From positions 1-35,907 of IMG/VR virus record IMGVR_UViG_3300024520_000253: a stretch of 35,907 bases of DNA; one strand, given 5' to 3'. Under the pieces are notes generated by a model that was not told the DNA's origin, made no database searches, and worked only from the letters and a program-made list of their open reading frames with translations. Positions 7,894-14,251 of the stretch are shown one piece after another. Position 1 is the stretch's first letter. Each line of letters begins with the position of its first letter. The DNA is from a virus. The translations under genes and the position numbers were made by a program.

Positions 7894-8172
7894 TTAAAAT
7901 ACCTCTTCAAAATATTTTTGTGGCCTAACAGTTCCACCGCAGCAGCCAGATGGCTTGGTCTCAAGGCCCAATAAAATAAAGTAATCTCGCAAATCAACCG
8001 GTTTGACTTCCCCGGTGTTGAATTCGTACCGTCTCCCTGATGCTGTTTTGTCTTCCCCTACAATGAGCCGGCTCTCATATATACATCTAATCCGTACTTC
8101 TGCCGGAAGTTCAGCGGGCTTGATTTCGATGGGCGGATGAACAGTGATCGTTGGCTCACGGCTGCGGGGCAC
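7894..8172 (-). CDS. Small phage protein between tail terminator and tail tube
   Basis: The 92-aa product appears to start with GTG at 8172, preceded by GGGGGGATCTCA as a ribosome site and overlapping the upstream gene by 17 nt. It contains a proline-rich N-terminus, a beta-type middle (EVRIRCIYESRLIVGE) and SGCCGGTV near the C-terminus. The Cys pair is notable but isolated. Position in the tail-connection cluster suggests a minor tail or assembly protein; no family is recognised. Confidence 0.65.
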   Translation of the reverse strand: MPRSREPTITVHPPIEIKPAELPAEVRIRCIYESRLIVGEDKTASGRRYEFNTGEVKPVDLRDYFILLGLETKPSGCCGGTVRPQKYFEEVF

Positions 8173-8596
8173 TGAGATCCCCCCCGTATAAATTCGTCTG
8201 GTATTGTCCCAATCCTTGCCATATACGCTCTGCCGTCCTGGTTGGAGGGACGCCTCCCAGAGTGAGGATTAATCCGCTATTATATCCGGTGCCACTAAAT
8301 TTTTTGCGCAGTAAAGCCGTATCTAGCAAGCCCCCCAAAACGCCGCAATCTTTGCTGCTATCCCCTTCTGTGAAGGCAAATACACTAAATAAAACTTGTG
8401 AATAGCATGGAGGGTTGCCGGGTTCGGTTTGAGTTAGAAGATCCACTCGCACCGCAGGATAAACAAAAGTTACCCCTTGCCATTGGTTCTCTCTGATTTC
8501 GTTCTGGGCTGAAAATGTGGTTAGCCAGGCAATCAAGGCAGCGTCCGCTTTTAGATGAGTGATAATCCCGGCTTGGACGAGTTCATGGCTAATCAC
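8156..8596 (-). CDS. Tail terminator / tail completion protein (putative)
   Basis: The 146-aa protein has the usual tail-completion layout: an N-terminal helix with GIITHLKADAALIAWL, then strands (TFVYPAVRVDLLTQ), a FSVFAFTEG strand, and an L-rich helix with GGLLDTALLRKKF. It overlaps the gp10 gene by 4 nt and precedes a small gene and the tail tube gene. This gp10, terminator, tube order is conserved in many siphoviruses. Tail terminators cap the tube and join it to the head. The order argues strongly, but residue-level evidence is moderate. Confidence 0.72.
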   Translation of the reverse strand: MISHELVQAGIITHLKADAALIAWLTTFSAQNEIRENQWQGVTFVYPAVRVDLLTQTEPGNPPCYSQVLFSVFAFTEGDSSKDCGVLGGLLDTALLRKKFSGTGYNSGLILTLGGVPPTRTAERIWQGLGQYQTNLYGGDLSAPQP

Positions 8597-9075
8597 GATT
8601 GCATAGACCCCAAAATAGCTTTGCCAATAATAGTCTTGACATCAGATTGGCTTTCAGTAATAGCCGGTCTCAGGTACGGCTGCGCTTTGATAATAGAACC
8701 GGGATGATTAACAGATAGGAAGACAAATTTGCCGCCCTTGCCCGGCTTCATTCCGCTGGGGGCGTTGGCCCATTTGAAAGCCAGGGCACTTTTAACCCGA
8801 GGCCGGATGACATGAGGGGGAATTTTGCCACCGAATTCCTGGATTCTTGCATATTCCACATTGGTCCCCACATCAATTGCCCGGTTCCCCCCAGCCTTGG
8901 AATAGGGGCGACCTTGGATAATAGATCGTTTCAGCCGGCCTGTGTCTCTAGGTGCCCTTTTGGTGGCTCTCTGTGCAACCAATTGGCCCGACAGAATAAG
9001 CCCCCGATCAAGCCCGGCCAGCCCCTTATTTTTTAATTCTCCACTTGAAAGTTTGCCTTCCCTTGTTACCGGCAT
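8593..9075 (-). CDS. HK97 gp10-like head-tail joining protein
   Basis: The 160-aa protein shows the gp10-family pattern: APRDTGRLKRSI near residue 40, VGTNVEYARIQEFGG near 68, and AQPYLRPAI near 133. The family helps connect head and tail. It is the first gene of a minus-strand run down to 5877, with an extended -10 promoter and a hairpin-plus-T-tract upstream. In most siphoviruses it would directly follow the head-tail connector genes. Here those lie beyond a 3-kb plus-strand insertion, at 12.2-13.8 kb. Confidence 0.88.
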   Translation of the reverse strand: MPVTREGKLSSGELKNKGLAGLDRGLILSGQLVAQRATKRAPRDTGRLKRSIIQGRPYSKAGGNRAIDVGTNVEYARIQEFGGKIPPHVIRPRVKSALAFKWANAPSGMKPGKGGKFVFLSVNHPGSIIKAQPYLRPAITESQSDVKTIIGKAILGSMQS

Positions 9076-9083
9076 TTTTCCCC

Positions 9084-9114
9084 AAATAAAAAGCTGCGGA
9101 ATATTCCGCAGCTT
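9084..9114 (-). terminator. Perfect hairpin plus T-tract in leader of gp10 operon
   Basis: Positions 9091-9114 form a perfect 24-bp palindrome with 12-nt arms (AAGCTGCGGAAT). On the minus strand it is followed by TTTTTATTT, the form of an intrinsic terminator. It lies between a minus-strand extended -10 promoter (9136-9144) and the gp10 start (9075). It could stop opposite traffic from the insert, or act as an attenuator needing antitermination. Confidence 0.7.
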
Positions 9115-9135
9115 CCCAAATATCTATATCCAAAT

Positions 9136-9144
9136 ATTATAGCA
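9136..9144 (-). promoter_or_regulatory. Extended -10 promoter for gp10 run
   Basis: On the minus strand TATAAT (9141-9136) is preceded by TGC, giving an extended -10. A clear -35 is not seen. It resembles the tape-measure promoter near 4011, which also uses TG-n-TATAAT. The hairpin terminator lies about 20-45 nt downstream of it, inside the predicted leader. Confidence 0.45.
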
Positions 9145-9184
9145 TCAAATGGACAAAAATAAAATTATTGGCCTATTTAGAAAA

Positions 9185-9240
9185 GAGAACCTGTTCTCAC
9201 CATATTAGGGGTTGACATCAAGTGAGATACGTGGTAACAT
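9185..9240 (+). promoter_or_regulatory. Element B promoter and perfect palindromic operator
   Basis: TTGACA (9212-9217) and TAACAT (9235-9240) are separated by 17 bp. At 9185-9198 lies a perfect 14-bp palindrome GAGAACCTGTTCTC, placed where a repressor or activator would sit. Homology with element A starts at about 9154. The promoter is followed by the structured leader, array B and the 617-aa gene. Confidence 0.72.
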
Positions 9241-9254
9241 GTAAAGTGATAAAA

Positions 9255-9345
9255 CGGGGCGGTAGGACTCGCGTCGTCTCGATAATAATGCCTGTGAAGG
9301 GCGACTCACTAGAGGCCCTGCGAAACAGGAATCGCCGCTCTGTGG
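9255..9345 (+). ncRNA. Conserved structured leader RNA, copy B
   Basis: The 91-nt block matches copies A, C and D. The hairpin reads GGGC-GA-CTC-ACTA-GAG-GCCC, with outer CCTGT/ACAGG and closing GGCGGT/ATCGCC pairs as in copy A. Changes from A fall in the loop (GCTA to ACTA) and at unpaired sites. The usual in-frame TAA after the block is absent here (CAA instead), so the open reading frame through the block is not conserved. Confidence 0.75.
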
Positions 9346-9370
9346 GGGAGGGGCAAGCGCAGAAGTCAGT

Positions 9371-9524
9371 GTCTACCCCTCAGCCGCGGGGAACGAGGGG
9401 CCAACGCCCACGAAGCGTTGACCTTCAAAAAGTCGCCCCCACAGCCGCGGTGAGCGAGAGCTCGGGGACTGCGGCCTTCATTGGGACGGTCAATAGTCAA
9501 CCCCACAGGCGCGGTGAGCGAGGG
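9371..9524 (+). CRISPR. Mini-CRISPR array B: three repeats, two spacers (32 and 35 nt)
   Basis: The 29-nt repeats lie at 9371-9399, 9432-9460 and 9496-9524. Spacers are 9400-9431 (32 nt, the standard type I-E length) and 9461-9495 (35 nt). Repeat variation is moderate, mostly in the central CAGGC/CAGCC part and the GGGG arm. The first spacer contains a 6-bp inverted repeat, CAACGC (9403-9408) and GCGTTG (9415-9420). No cas gene is near; the next gene is the 617-aa TerD-like protein. Confidence 0.8.
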
Positions 9525-9627
9525 CGCTTACATCGTTTAATTATCTCTCGTCTTAAGAAAAGAGGCATAGGCGGTTCCTTTACAAAAACTGATAATTTTT
9601 TACCTCCCGCCTCTTAGGAGAAACATA

Positions 9628-11481
9628 ATGATAAAGGAAACACTAAGGCTATTCAATGCCATTCAGGTCGAACTGTGCGGTTCAACTGAAGCTATCAACC
9701 CTCCCCTCGAGAGAACAATCAAAAACGGGTATATACTTGATCCGGCTATCCAGCCAACTGAAGAATTGCTGGATATAATTGAGAGCGTCGTCGGCCTCTC
9801 TGGAGAGAAGGCCAACGCGGCCTTCCATAAATCCTGGCAGGTCGTGCAGGATACTCCTATGGAATTGCTGATGATTCAGCAAATCATCCATTACATTACA
9901 ACCTATGGATTTGAACGGTTAGGGATATATCGGCAAGATGCTGTCTATATCCCGAATGAGGTGCTAGAACTCCCCGGTATTCACGAGAATATTCCGCTTG
10001 TGGTCATCAAAACGATGACAAGCAAAGATATTCTCAAGAATATTATATCCCTGGGTTCAGGGATTGCCCTGGCTCAAGAAACGTTGGATGATATCATGTC
10101 TATCATCCAAAAGATTAGTTTCGACAGCGCCTTTGTCGATGAGATAGGTAACCGAGAATTGAAAGCGCTTCTCTATGACTTTTATGGTCTTGTGCCCTCT
10201 GACCCAATAGAATTCTTGCGTTATCTGGTTTACAAATTGACAGGGGAATCGTTGCTTATCAAAAACGAGGCCCTCATCCAAAAGATAAAAGAGTCTGATG
10301 GAGCGTTCTTGGATGTCTGGCTAAAGGACGCCCCGGACGATCTGGCTTCTATCTTCTTCCGCTTCAAACCACTGTTCCTGGCAATGAAGTCGATTTCCAG
10401 CAACAAGACCTTTTTCAATCGCTTACGGAAGCAAGCCGACAAGTTGCATATCCCAATGCCAGAGGACTTTTTGAATGGAGTCACGACTCAACTTAAGGCC
10501 GGCAAGTTTGACGTGGATGTGCTGGCTCACCGGCTGAAGACAGCGCCCATCTTCCGAAAAATTCGCCTGGCCTATGCGCTTAACCATCGGCTTCATCCTG
10601 GCGGCTCGATTGTTTATCGAGTGAGGAATGGACGCGGATGGGCGACAGAATTTGAATGGCCGGCAAATCTAAAGGTGAGCACCCAACAAGCCTTGGACGT
10701 TGTTTTTGCCTCGATTGTAGAGGATATTCGAAAAAATGTCGAGGGGAAAACTATCTACATTCCAGAGAATGTCCATTACGCATTGCCTGCAACTGAGAAA
10801 CAATTCACCGGCCATCTGCCAACTGGTAGTTACGTCTCCGTTCCAAAGGATATGATAGTTGGTATCCACTGGACGAACACTGAGAGCCGGGTAGATTTAG
10901 ACCTGTCGGTAATTGACGAAGAAGGTAAAATAGGATGGGACGACTATTATCGAACTGAAGAACTGGATGTCCTGTTCTCAGGTGATGTGACTGATGCGCC
11001 CCCCCCAGACGGGGCCTCTGAGTTATTCTATCTTAGAGAAGGAGTATCCCCCAGGGTGATGATGGTCAATTATTTCAATCATGAAGAGGGGGAAGAGTGT
11101 GAGGCGAAAATCTTGGTAGCGTCCGAAAACCTGGAAACCCTTGACAAAAACTACATGGTCGATGTCAGCAATATCGTTGCAGAAGCAACGATCAACATTA
11201 CCAAGAAGCAAGACATTCTGGGGCTGATCGTTAGTACAGACGACGAAAGTCGATTCTACTTTGCTAACGTCAACGTCGGCAATTCGATCACTTCTCGACG
11301 GGGCATTCAGTCCGAACACGCGAGAAAGTATTTGTTGAGTAGCTTGGTGGATTCGCTATACTTTAGGGATATCTTGAATGCGGCTGGGGCGAAGGTGGTC
11401 AGTAAAAAGCCCGACAGTGAGCACCTTGATCTGTCCCCAGAGGCTTTGGATAGGACGACGATCATTAACATGATTGTCTAA
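9628..11481 (+). CDS. Large protein with TerD-like C-terminal domain (617 aa)
   Basis: It starts after a good TAGGAGA site 8 nt upstream. The N-terminal 330 residues are helical and Leu/Ile-rich with no recognised fold. From about residue 415 the sequence (GIHWTNTESRVDLDLSVID, then IGWDDYYR, FSGDVTDAP, GASELFYL) resembles the TerD-like beta-sandwich found in tellurite-resistance and phage-defence-linked proteins, where Asp-rich DLDLS segments bind calcium. Further strands (AEATINITKKQDILGLIV) complete the domain at about 500-560. It is the first gene after array B, so the CRISPR-like element and this gene may share a transcript. A stress or anti-phage role is inferred. A 7-bp inverted repeat (9560-9566 with 9609-9615) sits just before its ribosome site. 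Confidence 0.7.
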   Translation: MIKETLRLFNAIQVELCGSTEAINPPLERTIKNGYILDPAIQPTEELLDIIESVVGLSGEKANAAFHKSWQVVQDTPMELLMIQQIIHYITTYGFERLGIYRQDAVYIPNEVLELPGIHENIPLVVIKTMTSKDILKNIISLGSGIALAQETLDDIMSIIQKISFDSAFVDEIGNRELKALLYDFYGLVPSDPIEFLRYLVYKLTGESLLIKNEALIQKIKESDGAFLDVWLKDAPDDLASIFFRFKPLFLAMKSISSNKTFFNRLRKQADKLHIPMPEDFLNGVTTQLKAGKFDVDVLAHRLKTAPIFRKIRLAYALNHRLHPGGSIVYRVRNGRGWATEFEWPANLKVSTQQALDVVFASIVEDIRKNVEGKTIYIPENVHYALPATEKQFTGHLPTGSYVSVPKDMIVGIHWTNTESRVDLDLSVIDEEGKIGWDDYYRTEELDVLFSGDVTDAPPPDGASELFYLREGVSPRVMMVNYFNHEEGEECEAKILVASENLETLDKNYMVDVSNIVAEATINITKKQDILGLIVSTDDESRFYFANVNVGNSITSRRGIQSEHARKYLLSSLVDSLYFRDILNAAGAKVVSKKPDSEHLDLSPEALDRTTIINMIV

Positions 11482-11515
11482 TTCCTAAATATTTACTTGA
11501 AAAAGGGATTAAAAA

Positions 11516-11713
11516 ATGACAAAAATGGGACGACCCCAAATTAATCCAGAAGACAAACGCATAAAACAAAATATTTACTTTGACCCCAAGACCAAACTTT
11601 TGGCTAATGCAATCGCCCGGAAACTCGGGCTCCCGGCTTGGGGGTATGCGGTGGACCGGGCCATTGAAAAGATGGCTGAGGAATTGGGGATAATAACCTT
11701 GGGGAGTGAATAG
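11516..11713 (+). CDS. Small ribbon-helix-helix-like protein
   Basis: The 65-aa product, preceded by AAAGGGA, begins MTKMGRPQINPEDKRIKQNI. A beta strand (KQNIYFD) and two helices (PKTKLLANAIARKLG and WGYAVDRAIEKMAEELG) follow, the shape of Arc/MetJ-type ribbon-helix-helix DNA-binding proteins. The initial GRP-x-INPEDKRIK is typical of phage and plasmid copies. It may repress the cassette promoter. Its last four codons and stop overlap the 5' end of the tmRNA-like gene at 11702. Confidence 0.7.
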   Translation: MTKMGRPQINPEDKRIKQNIYFDPKTKLLANAIARKLGLPAWGYAVDRAIEKMAEELGIITLGSE

Positions 11714-11826
11714 GATTCGACAGATCGTTGTCGGGATCGGTAGGCGAAAAGGCCCGTTGTTCTAAGCCAAAAATCTCAGCAATAGCAACGATCTGGACGC
11801 GGGTTCGATTCCCGCCACTTCCACCA
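11702..11826 (+). ncRNA. ssrA-like: Miniature tmRNA-like RNA (125 nt)
   Basis: The ends form a tmRNA tRNA-like domain. The acceptor stem GGGAGTG (11702-11708) pairs with CACTTCC (11816-11822), followed by A and encoded CCA. A D-like segment AGGATTCGACAG matches tmRNA, and a T-arm GCGGG-TTCGATT-CCCGC is at its expected place. A 10-bp P2 helix, CAGATCGTTG (11721-11730) with CAACGATCTG (11786-11795), encloses only 55 nt. Normal tmRNAs are over 200 nt with pseudoknots and a tag reading frame. One frame inside the loop runs from GCG at 11744 to TAG at 11783-11785. The tag is unproven; it could be degenerate or a specialised decoy. Confidence 0.75.
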
Positions 11827-11871
11827 TGATCGCCATCACTACCAACTATTTAATCTAAAGGAGTATTTGTA

Positions 11872-12156
11872 ATGTCAGAAGCAAATGATTTAATTGAGAG
11901 ACTGGAGAAAGAAACGGGACAGAGAATTGATGCCAATAATGGTGATAACCTGGCTATGGCCGGATTATTCGGAGCTATGTCCCGATTATTAGGGCAATCA
12001 CCACCTAGTTACAAAGCATGTGATGATGTGCCCGCAGGTGTACTCATTCAGCATCACATGACACCTGAATACTGTCAAGAGCAAGAAGACAAAGAAATCT
12101 TGGCCAAAATGTTGATGGCTGGGATGTCCCCAGATGATATAGCTGCTCTATTATAG
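11872..12156 (+). CDS. Small soluble protein, last gene of the element B cassette
   Basis: The 94-aa product starts after an AAGGAG site. It is acidic and helical (ANDLIERLEKETGQRID, KEILAKMLMAGMSPDDIAALL), with a central PPSYKACDDVPAGV and a His/Cys-containing HHMTPEYCQ. No membrane segment is seen. The C-terminal helix resembles protein-interaction motifs. It is followed within 25 nt by a bidirectional terminator. The family is not recognised; a regulatory or inhibitory role would fit its cassette position but is not shown. Confidence 0.65.
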   Translation: MSEANDLIERLEKETGQRIDANNGDNLAMAGLFGAMSRLLGQSPPSYKACDDVPAGVLIQHHMTPEYCQEQEDKEILAKMLMAGMSPDDIAALL

Positions 12157-12177
12157 CTATTCCCCCTCCATCAACTC

Positions 12178-12206
12178 AAAAAACCGCCCTAATCGGCGGT
12201 TTTTTG
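12178..12206. terminator. Bidirectional intrinsic terminator
   Basis: AAAACCGCC and GGCGGTTTT arms surround a 6-nt loop, with a T-tract on both strands (TTTTTTG on plus, TTTTTTGAG on minus). It lies between the convergent 94-aa plus gene and the minus run ending at 12225, closing both. Confidence 0.85.
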
Positions 12207-12224
12207 TCTTCTACGGGTCTTCTG

Positions 12225-12608
12225 CTATTGTCTAGCCCGACTTGACACAATCCGGCTGAGTGTACAGTGAAGTGGGGCGTAGCGTGCACGTCCTCTTCCC
12301 GGTTGGAATCCGGTCACTCGAAACCGTAGATTGTAGAGCGCATGATCAAGTGGCCATTTAACTAGAATCTCATCTCTCTCGTTGATCGTTATTCTAGTGT
12401 TATTGTAAGTAGCCGCGCATGTAAAATCGTAAATGGTATCAGTCTCAAGACCCGCTTCTAACATCTGTTGGCTTGGTCTTCGGGGAGTCAATACGGATGG
12501 CAGCAAACTATAGCGCGTAGTTCCGGTGATGATAGCTCCGCCTATATTATCATCAGCGCTATAGTTGATCTGTATAATATCGACCTTCATGTGTAATCCG
12601 GCTACCAC
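12225..12608 (-). CDS. Head-tail connection protein (putative)
   Basis: The 127-aa protein likely starts with GTG at 12608, with TTGGAG 8-10 nt upstream and overlap with the previous stop. An ATG at 12590 is the alternative. It contains SLLPSVLTPRRPSQQ, beta-type segments (DFTCAATYNNTRITI) and a basic C-terminus (GRGRARYAPL). It is the last minus gene before the plus-strand insertion; in standard order the gp10 gene would come next. A head-closure or stopper role is inferred from this order only. Confidence 0.55.
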   Translation of the reverse strand: MVAGLHMKVDIIQINYSADDNIGGAIITGTTRYSLLPSVLTPRRPSQQMLEAGLETDTIYDFTCAATYNNTRITINERDEILVKWPLDHALYNLRFRVTGFQPGRGRARYAPLHCTLSRIVSSRARQ

Positions 12609-12799
12609 GACTCAAGCTCCAATACCGACAGGGTTTCCCGAAAAACAATATTGCTATTGATAATCCAAGCTGCCAAAGCAATTAGCTGCCTGGCTATCCA
12701 ATATCGAAATCGGACCAAGCGAGATACTTTAAGGGAGAACTCGACTTCAATCGTCTGCTTTGATGTTGTCTTGGCCCAACTACAACTGATTTCAGCCAT
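12602..12799 (-). CDS. Small basic protein with one hydrophobic helix
   Basis: The 65-aa product overlaps both neighbours by 7-8 nt, so it is coupled in the run. It begins MAEISCSWAKTTSKQ, a beta strand, then has VSRLVRFRYWIARQLIALAA, an amphipathic or membrane helix with basic flanks. Similar short basic-aromatic helix proteins are frequent in phage connector clusters but are uncharacterised. No further function can be given. Confidence 0.6.
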   Translation of the reverse strand: MAEISCSWAKTTSKQTIEVEFSLKVSRLVRFRYWIARQLIALAAWIINSNIVFRETLSVLELESW

Positions 12800-13052
12800 T
12801 CGATTCCTCTTTATTCAGCACATCATACGCCGTCACAACCGCATTTGTTGCAATTATCATCCGATTGGTCTTTGCTTGCGCCAAAACCTTGCCCAAGATA
12901 TCGTTGGCTTGGGATTTGCTATATCCACAATCGTTGATGAGAACAACTAGCATGGCTGCGCTTAACTCCTTAGCTAACAAAGAAAGACGCTGATCCTCGG
13001 CTGTTTTATCGCGCTTTGAACGTGTTTTAAATTTATCTAGCATAGTATTCAA
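12792..13052 (-). CDS. Small helical phage protein
   Basis: The 86-aa product is helical, with a basic N-terminus (DKFKTRSKRDK) and hydrophobic helices (LAKELSAAMLVVLINDCG, ANDILGKVLAQAKTN). It lies between the gp6-like connector gene and the small basic protein. The shape suits a small assembly or DNA-interacting factor. No family is recognised; the gene is supported by its length, its start overlap with the following gene and consistent strand. Confidence 0.6.
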   Translation of the reverse strand: MNTMLDKFKTRSKRDKTAEDQRLSLLAKELSAAMLVVLINDCGYSKSQANDILGKVLAQAKTNRMIIATNAVVTAYDVLNKEESNG

Positions 13053-13061
13053 ATACTAAAA

Positions 13062-13775
13062 TCATAATTTGAGTGCCCGCTTGAATTTGAGCGGGGCCAT
13101 CATTCGGGCTGCATAATTAGCTCTGGGGCTACCTCCAAACGAGGTCATCACTAAAAATTGACGACTGGCAGAATACCCTGTATCTGAAAAGTTAGACAAG
13201 GATGGATCACCCGGCCCCCCTTCTGAGCCGCCTGGATCTATAATCTGCTCAAGCGCTAAATCAGCCGCAATTGTCAACCCCATCAAAATCGAGGCGTTAG
13301 CGGCCACGAGCCCGGCTTGAATCCCGGCTTCATAAACGATTTGATATTGTATTGGGTTGCCATTTGAAATATATGCACAACTACAAGCCACTGACTGGCC
13401 GCTGACCGTATCCCCACACTCCCTAAACTCAACAATACCGGCTTGATAATCAAGAATCCAAGCGCATCCTGACAACTCTACCTGATCATCAGAACAATCA
13501 CATCCGGCTTCGTGAAAAGCAGTCAAGGAAGACACAGACCGGATGTGCGTATGCGGCAATAGCAAGCGATCATCAACCGGCCAGGCAAACGTGCCGCTCA
13601 TAACGGTTGGCACGAGGAATGTCTGTATTTCCTGAATGGCAAATTGTTCGGCAATCTGATAAGCGACTGCTCGTTGCCCAACCGATGAGCTATCCAGATT
13701 CCCTCCATAGGTAGCAAAGATATTGTCGGTCAATACCGCCGTTCCGGTCACTAAATATGGAAAATAAGGCTGCAT
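13062..13775 (-). CDS. Head-tail connector / gp6-like adaptor (putative)
   Basis: The 237-aa protein fits head-tail adaptors of the gp6 type. An N-terminal helical segment (SSVGQRAVAYQIAEQFAIQE) leads to a strand-rich middle (RSVSSLTAFHEAGCD, CAWILDYQAGIVEF) and a helix-rich tail (GLTIAADLALEQIID, ANYAARMMAPLKFKRA). It contains about eight Cys residues, many in CDCSDD and CSCAY clusters, unusual for this family. Such connectors link the portal to the tail; portal and capsid genes are outside the window. Position upstream of the smaller connection genes supports the call. Confidence 0.65.
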   Translation of the reverse strand: MQPYFPYLVTGTAVLTDNIFATYGGNLDSSSVGQRAVAYQIAEQFAIQEIQTFLVPTVMSGTFAWPVDDRLLLPHTHIRSVSSLTAFHEAGCDCSDDQVELSGCAWILDYQAGIVEFRECGDTVSGQSVACSCAYISNGNPIQYQIVYEAGIQAGLVAANASILMGLTIAADLALEQIIDPGGSEGGPGDPSLSNFSDTGYSASRQFLVMTSFGGSPRANYAARMMAPLKFKRALKL

Positions 13776-13781
13776 ATCATG

Positions 13782-14057
13782 TCACTTATTCTGAATAAAA
13801 ATTGAAATAGTTTGATCGTTTTTCTGCCCGGCAGCTGTCACTATAGAATTTGTAACAGGATAAATCGTACCCACCGTTCCACTGGCCAAAAAAATATTTG
13901 CATCAAGGGTATCGTTGCTTTCGGACACATTGGTAATCCCAGCGGGAACCGTCCAGCTTGACGATGATATTGTATCGCTTCCAAGCCAGGCAGTCCAACG
14001 GATGGTATACTGAACTGTTGCGTGTGGGTCTTTCGTGAAATGCGAGATATTTGTCAT
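13782..14057 (-). CDS. Beta-rich small virion protein (putative)
   Basis: The 91-aa product overlaps its upstream neighbour by 4 nt. It is a strand-rich, Ser/Thr-rich protein (TVQYTIRWTAWLGSDTIS, SSSWTVPAGITNVSE, TIYPVTNSIVTAAGQ) with the look of a single immunoglobulin-like or capsid-decoration domain. No enzymatic motif is visible. It lies between the fibre gene and the connector gene and may decorate the neck or capsid. Function is uncertain. Confidence 0.6.
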   Translation of the reverse strand: MTNISHFTKDPHATVQYTIRWTAWLGSDTISSSSWTVPAGITNVSESNDTLDANIFLASGTVGTIYPVTNSIVTAAGQKNDQTISIFIQNK

Positions 14058-14248
14058 ACGCTCACCTCATATACCCGATCTTCCGCCAGAACCTCGAATA
14101 TGTTGTCTTCAGCCAGGACCTGATATATCTGGGAGGGAGTAACGATTGGGCTGACTATTGCCTCAGTTTTCCCTGAAAAGCTGCCATATGGTTGCCCCGG
14201 CAAGGCATTAGGTTTTAATCCGGTTTGTTGCGATCCACTAAAGGCCAT
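14054..14248 (-). CDS. Short linker-like phage protein with duplicated EVLAED motif
   Basis: The 64-aa product ends with two near-copies of the motif (YQVLAEDNIFEVLAEDRVYEVS). The N-terminal half is Gly/Ser/Pro-rich (SQQTGLKPNALPGQPYGS). It begins just after the fibre gene stop and overlaps the 91-aa gene by 4 nt. The repeated acidic segment could be a docking peptide. No family is recognised. Confidence 0.5.
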   Translation of the reverse strand: MAFSGSQQTGLKPNALPGQPYGSFSGKTEAIVSPIVTPSQIYQVLAEDNIFEVLAEDRVYEVSV

Positions 14249-14251
14249 AAG

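Noticed and set aside
9222-9617. 131-codon frame over element B and array B
   Set aside because: It runs through leader and repeats without a ribosome site, and its sequence is explained by the repeated DNA.
11702-11826. Integration site (attL) in a host tmRNA gene
   Set aside because: Both 5' and 3' tmRNA ends and P2 are present within 125 nt, and phage genes continue on both sides, so this is not a simple att fragment.
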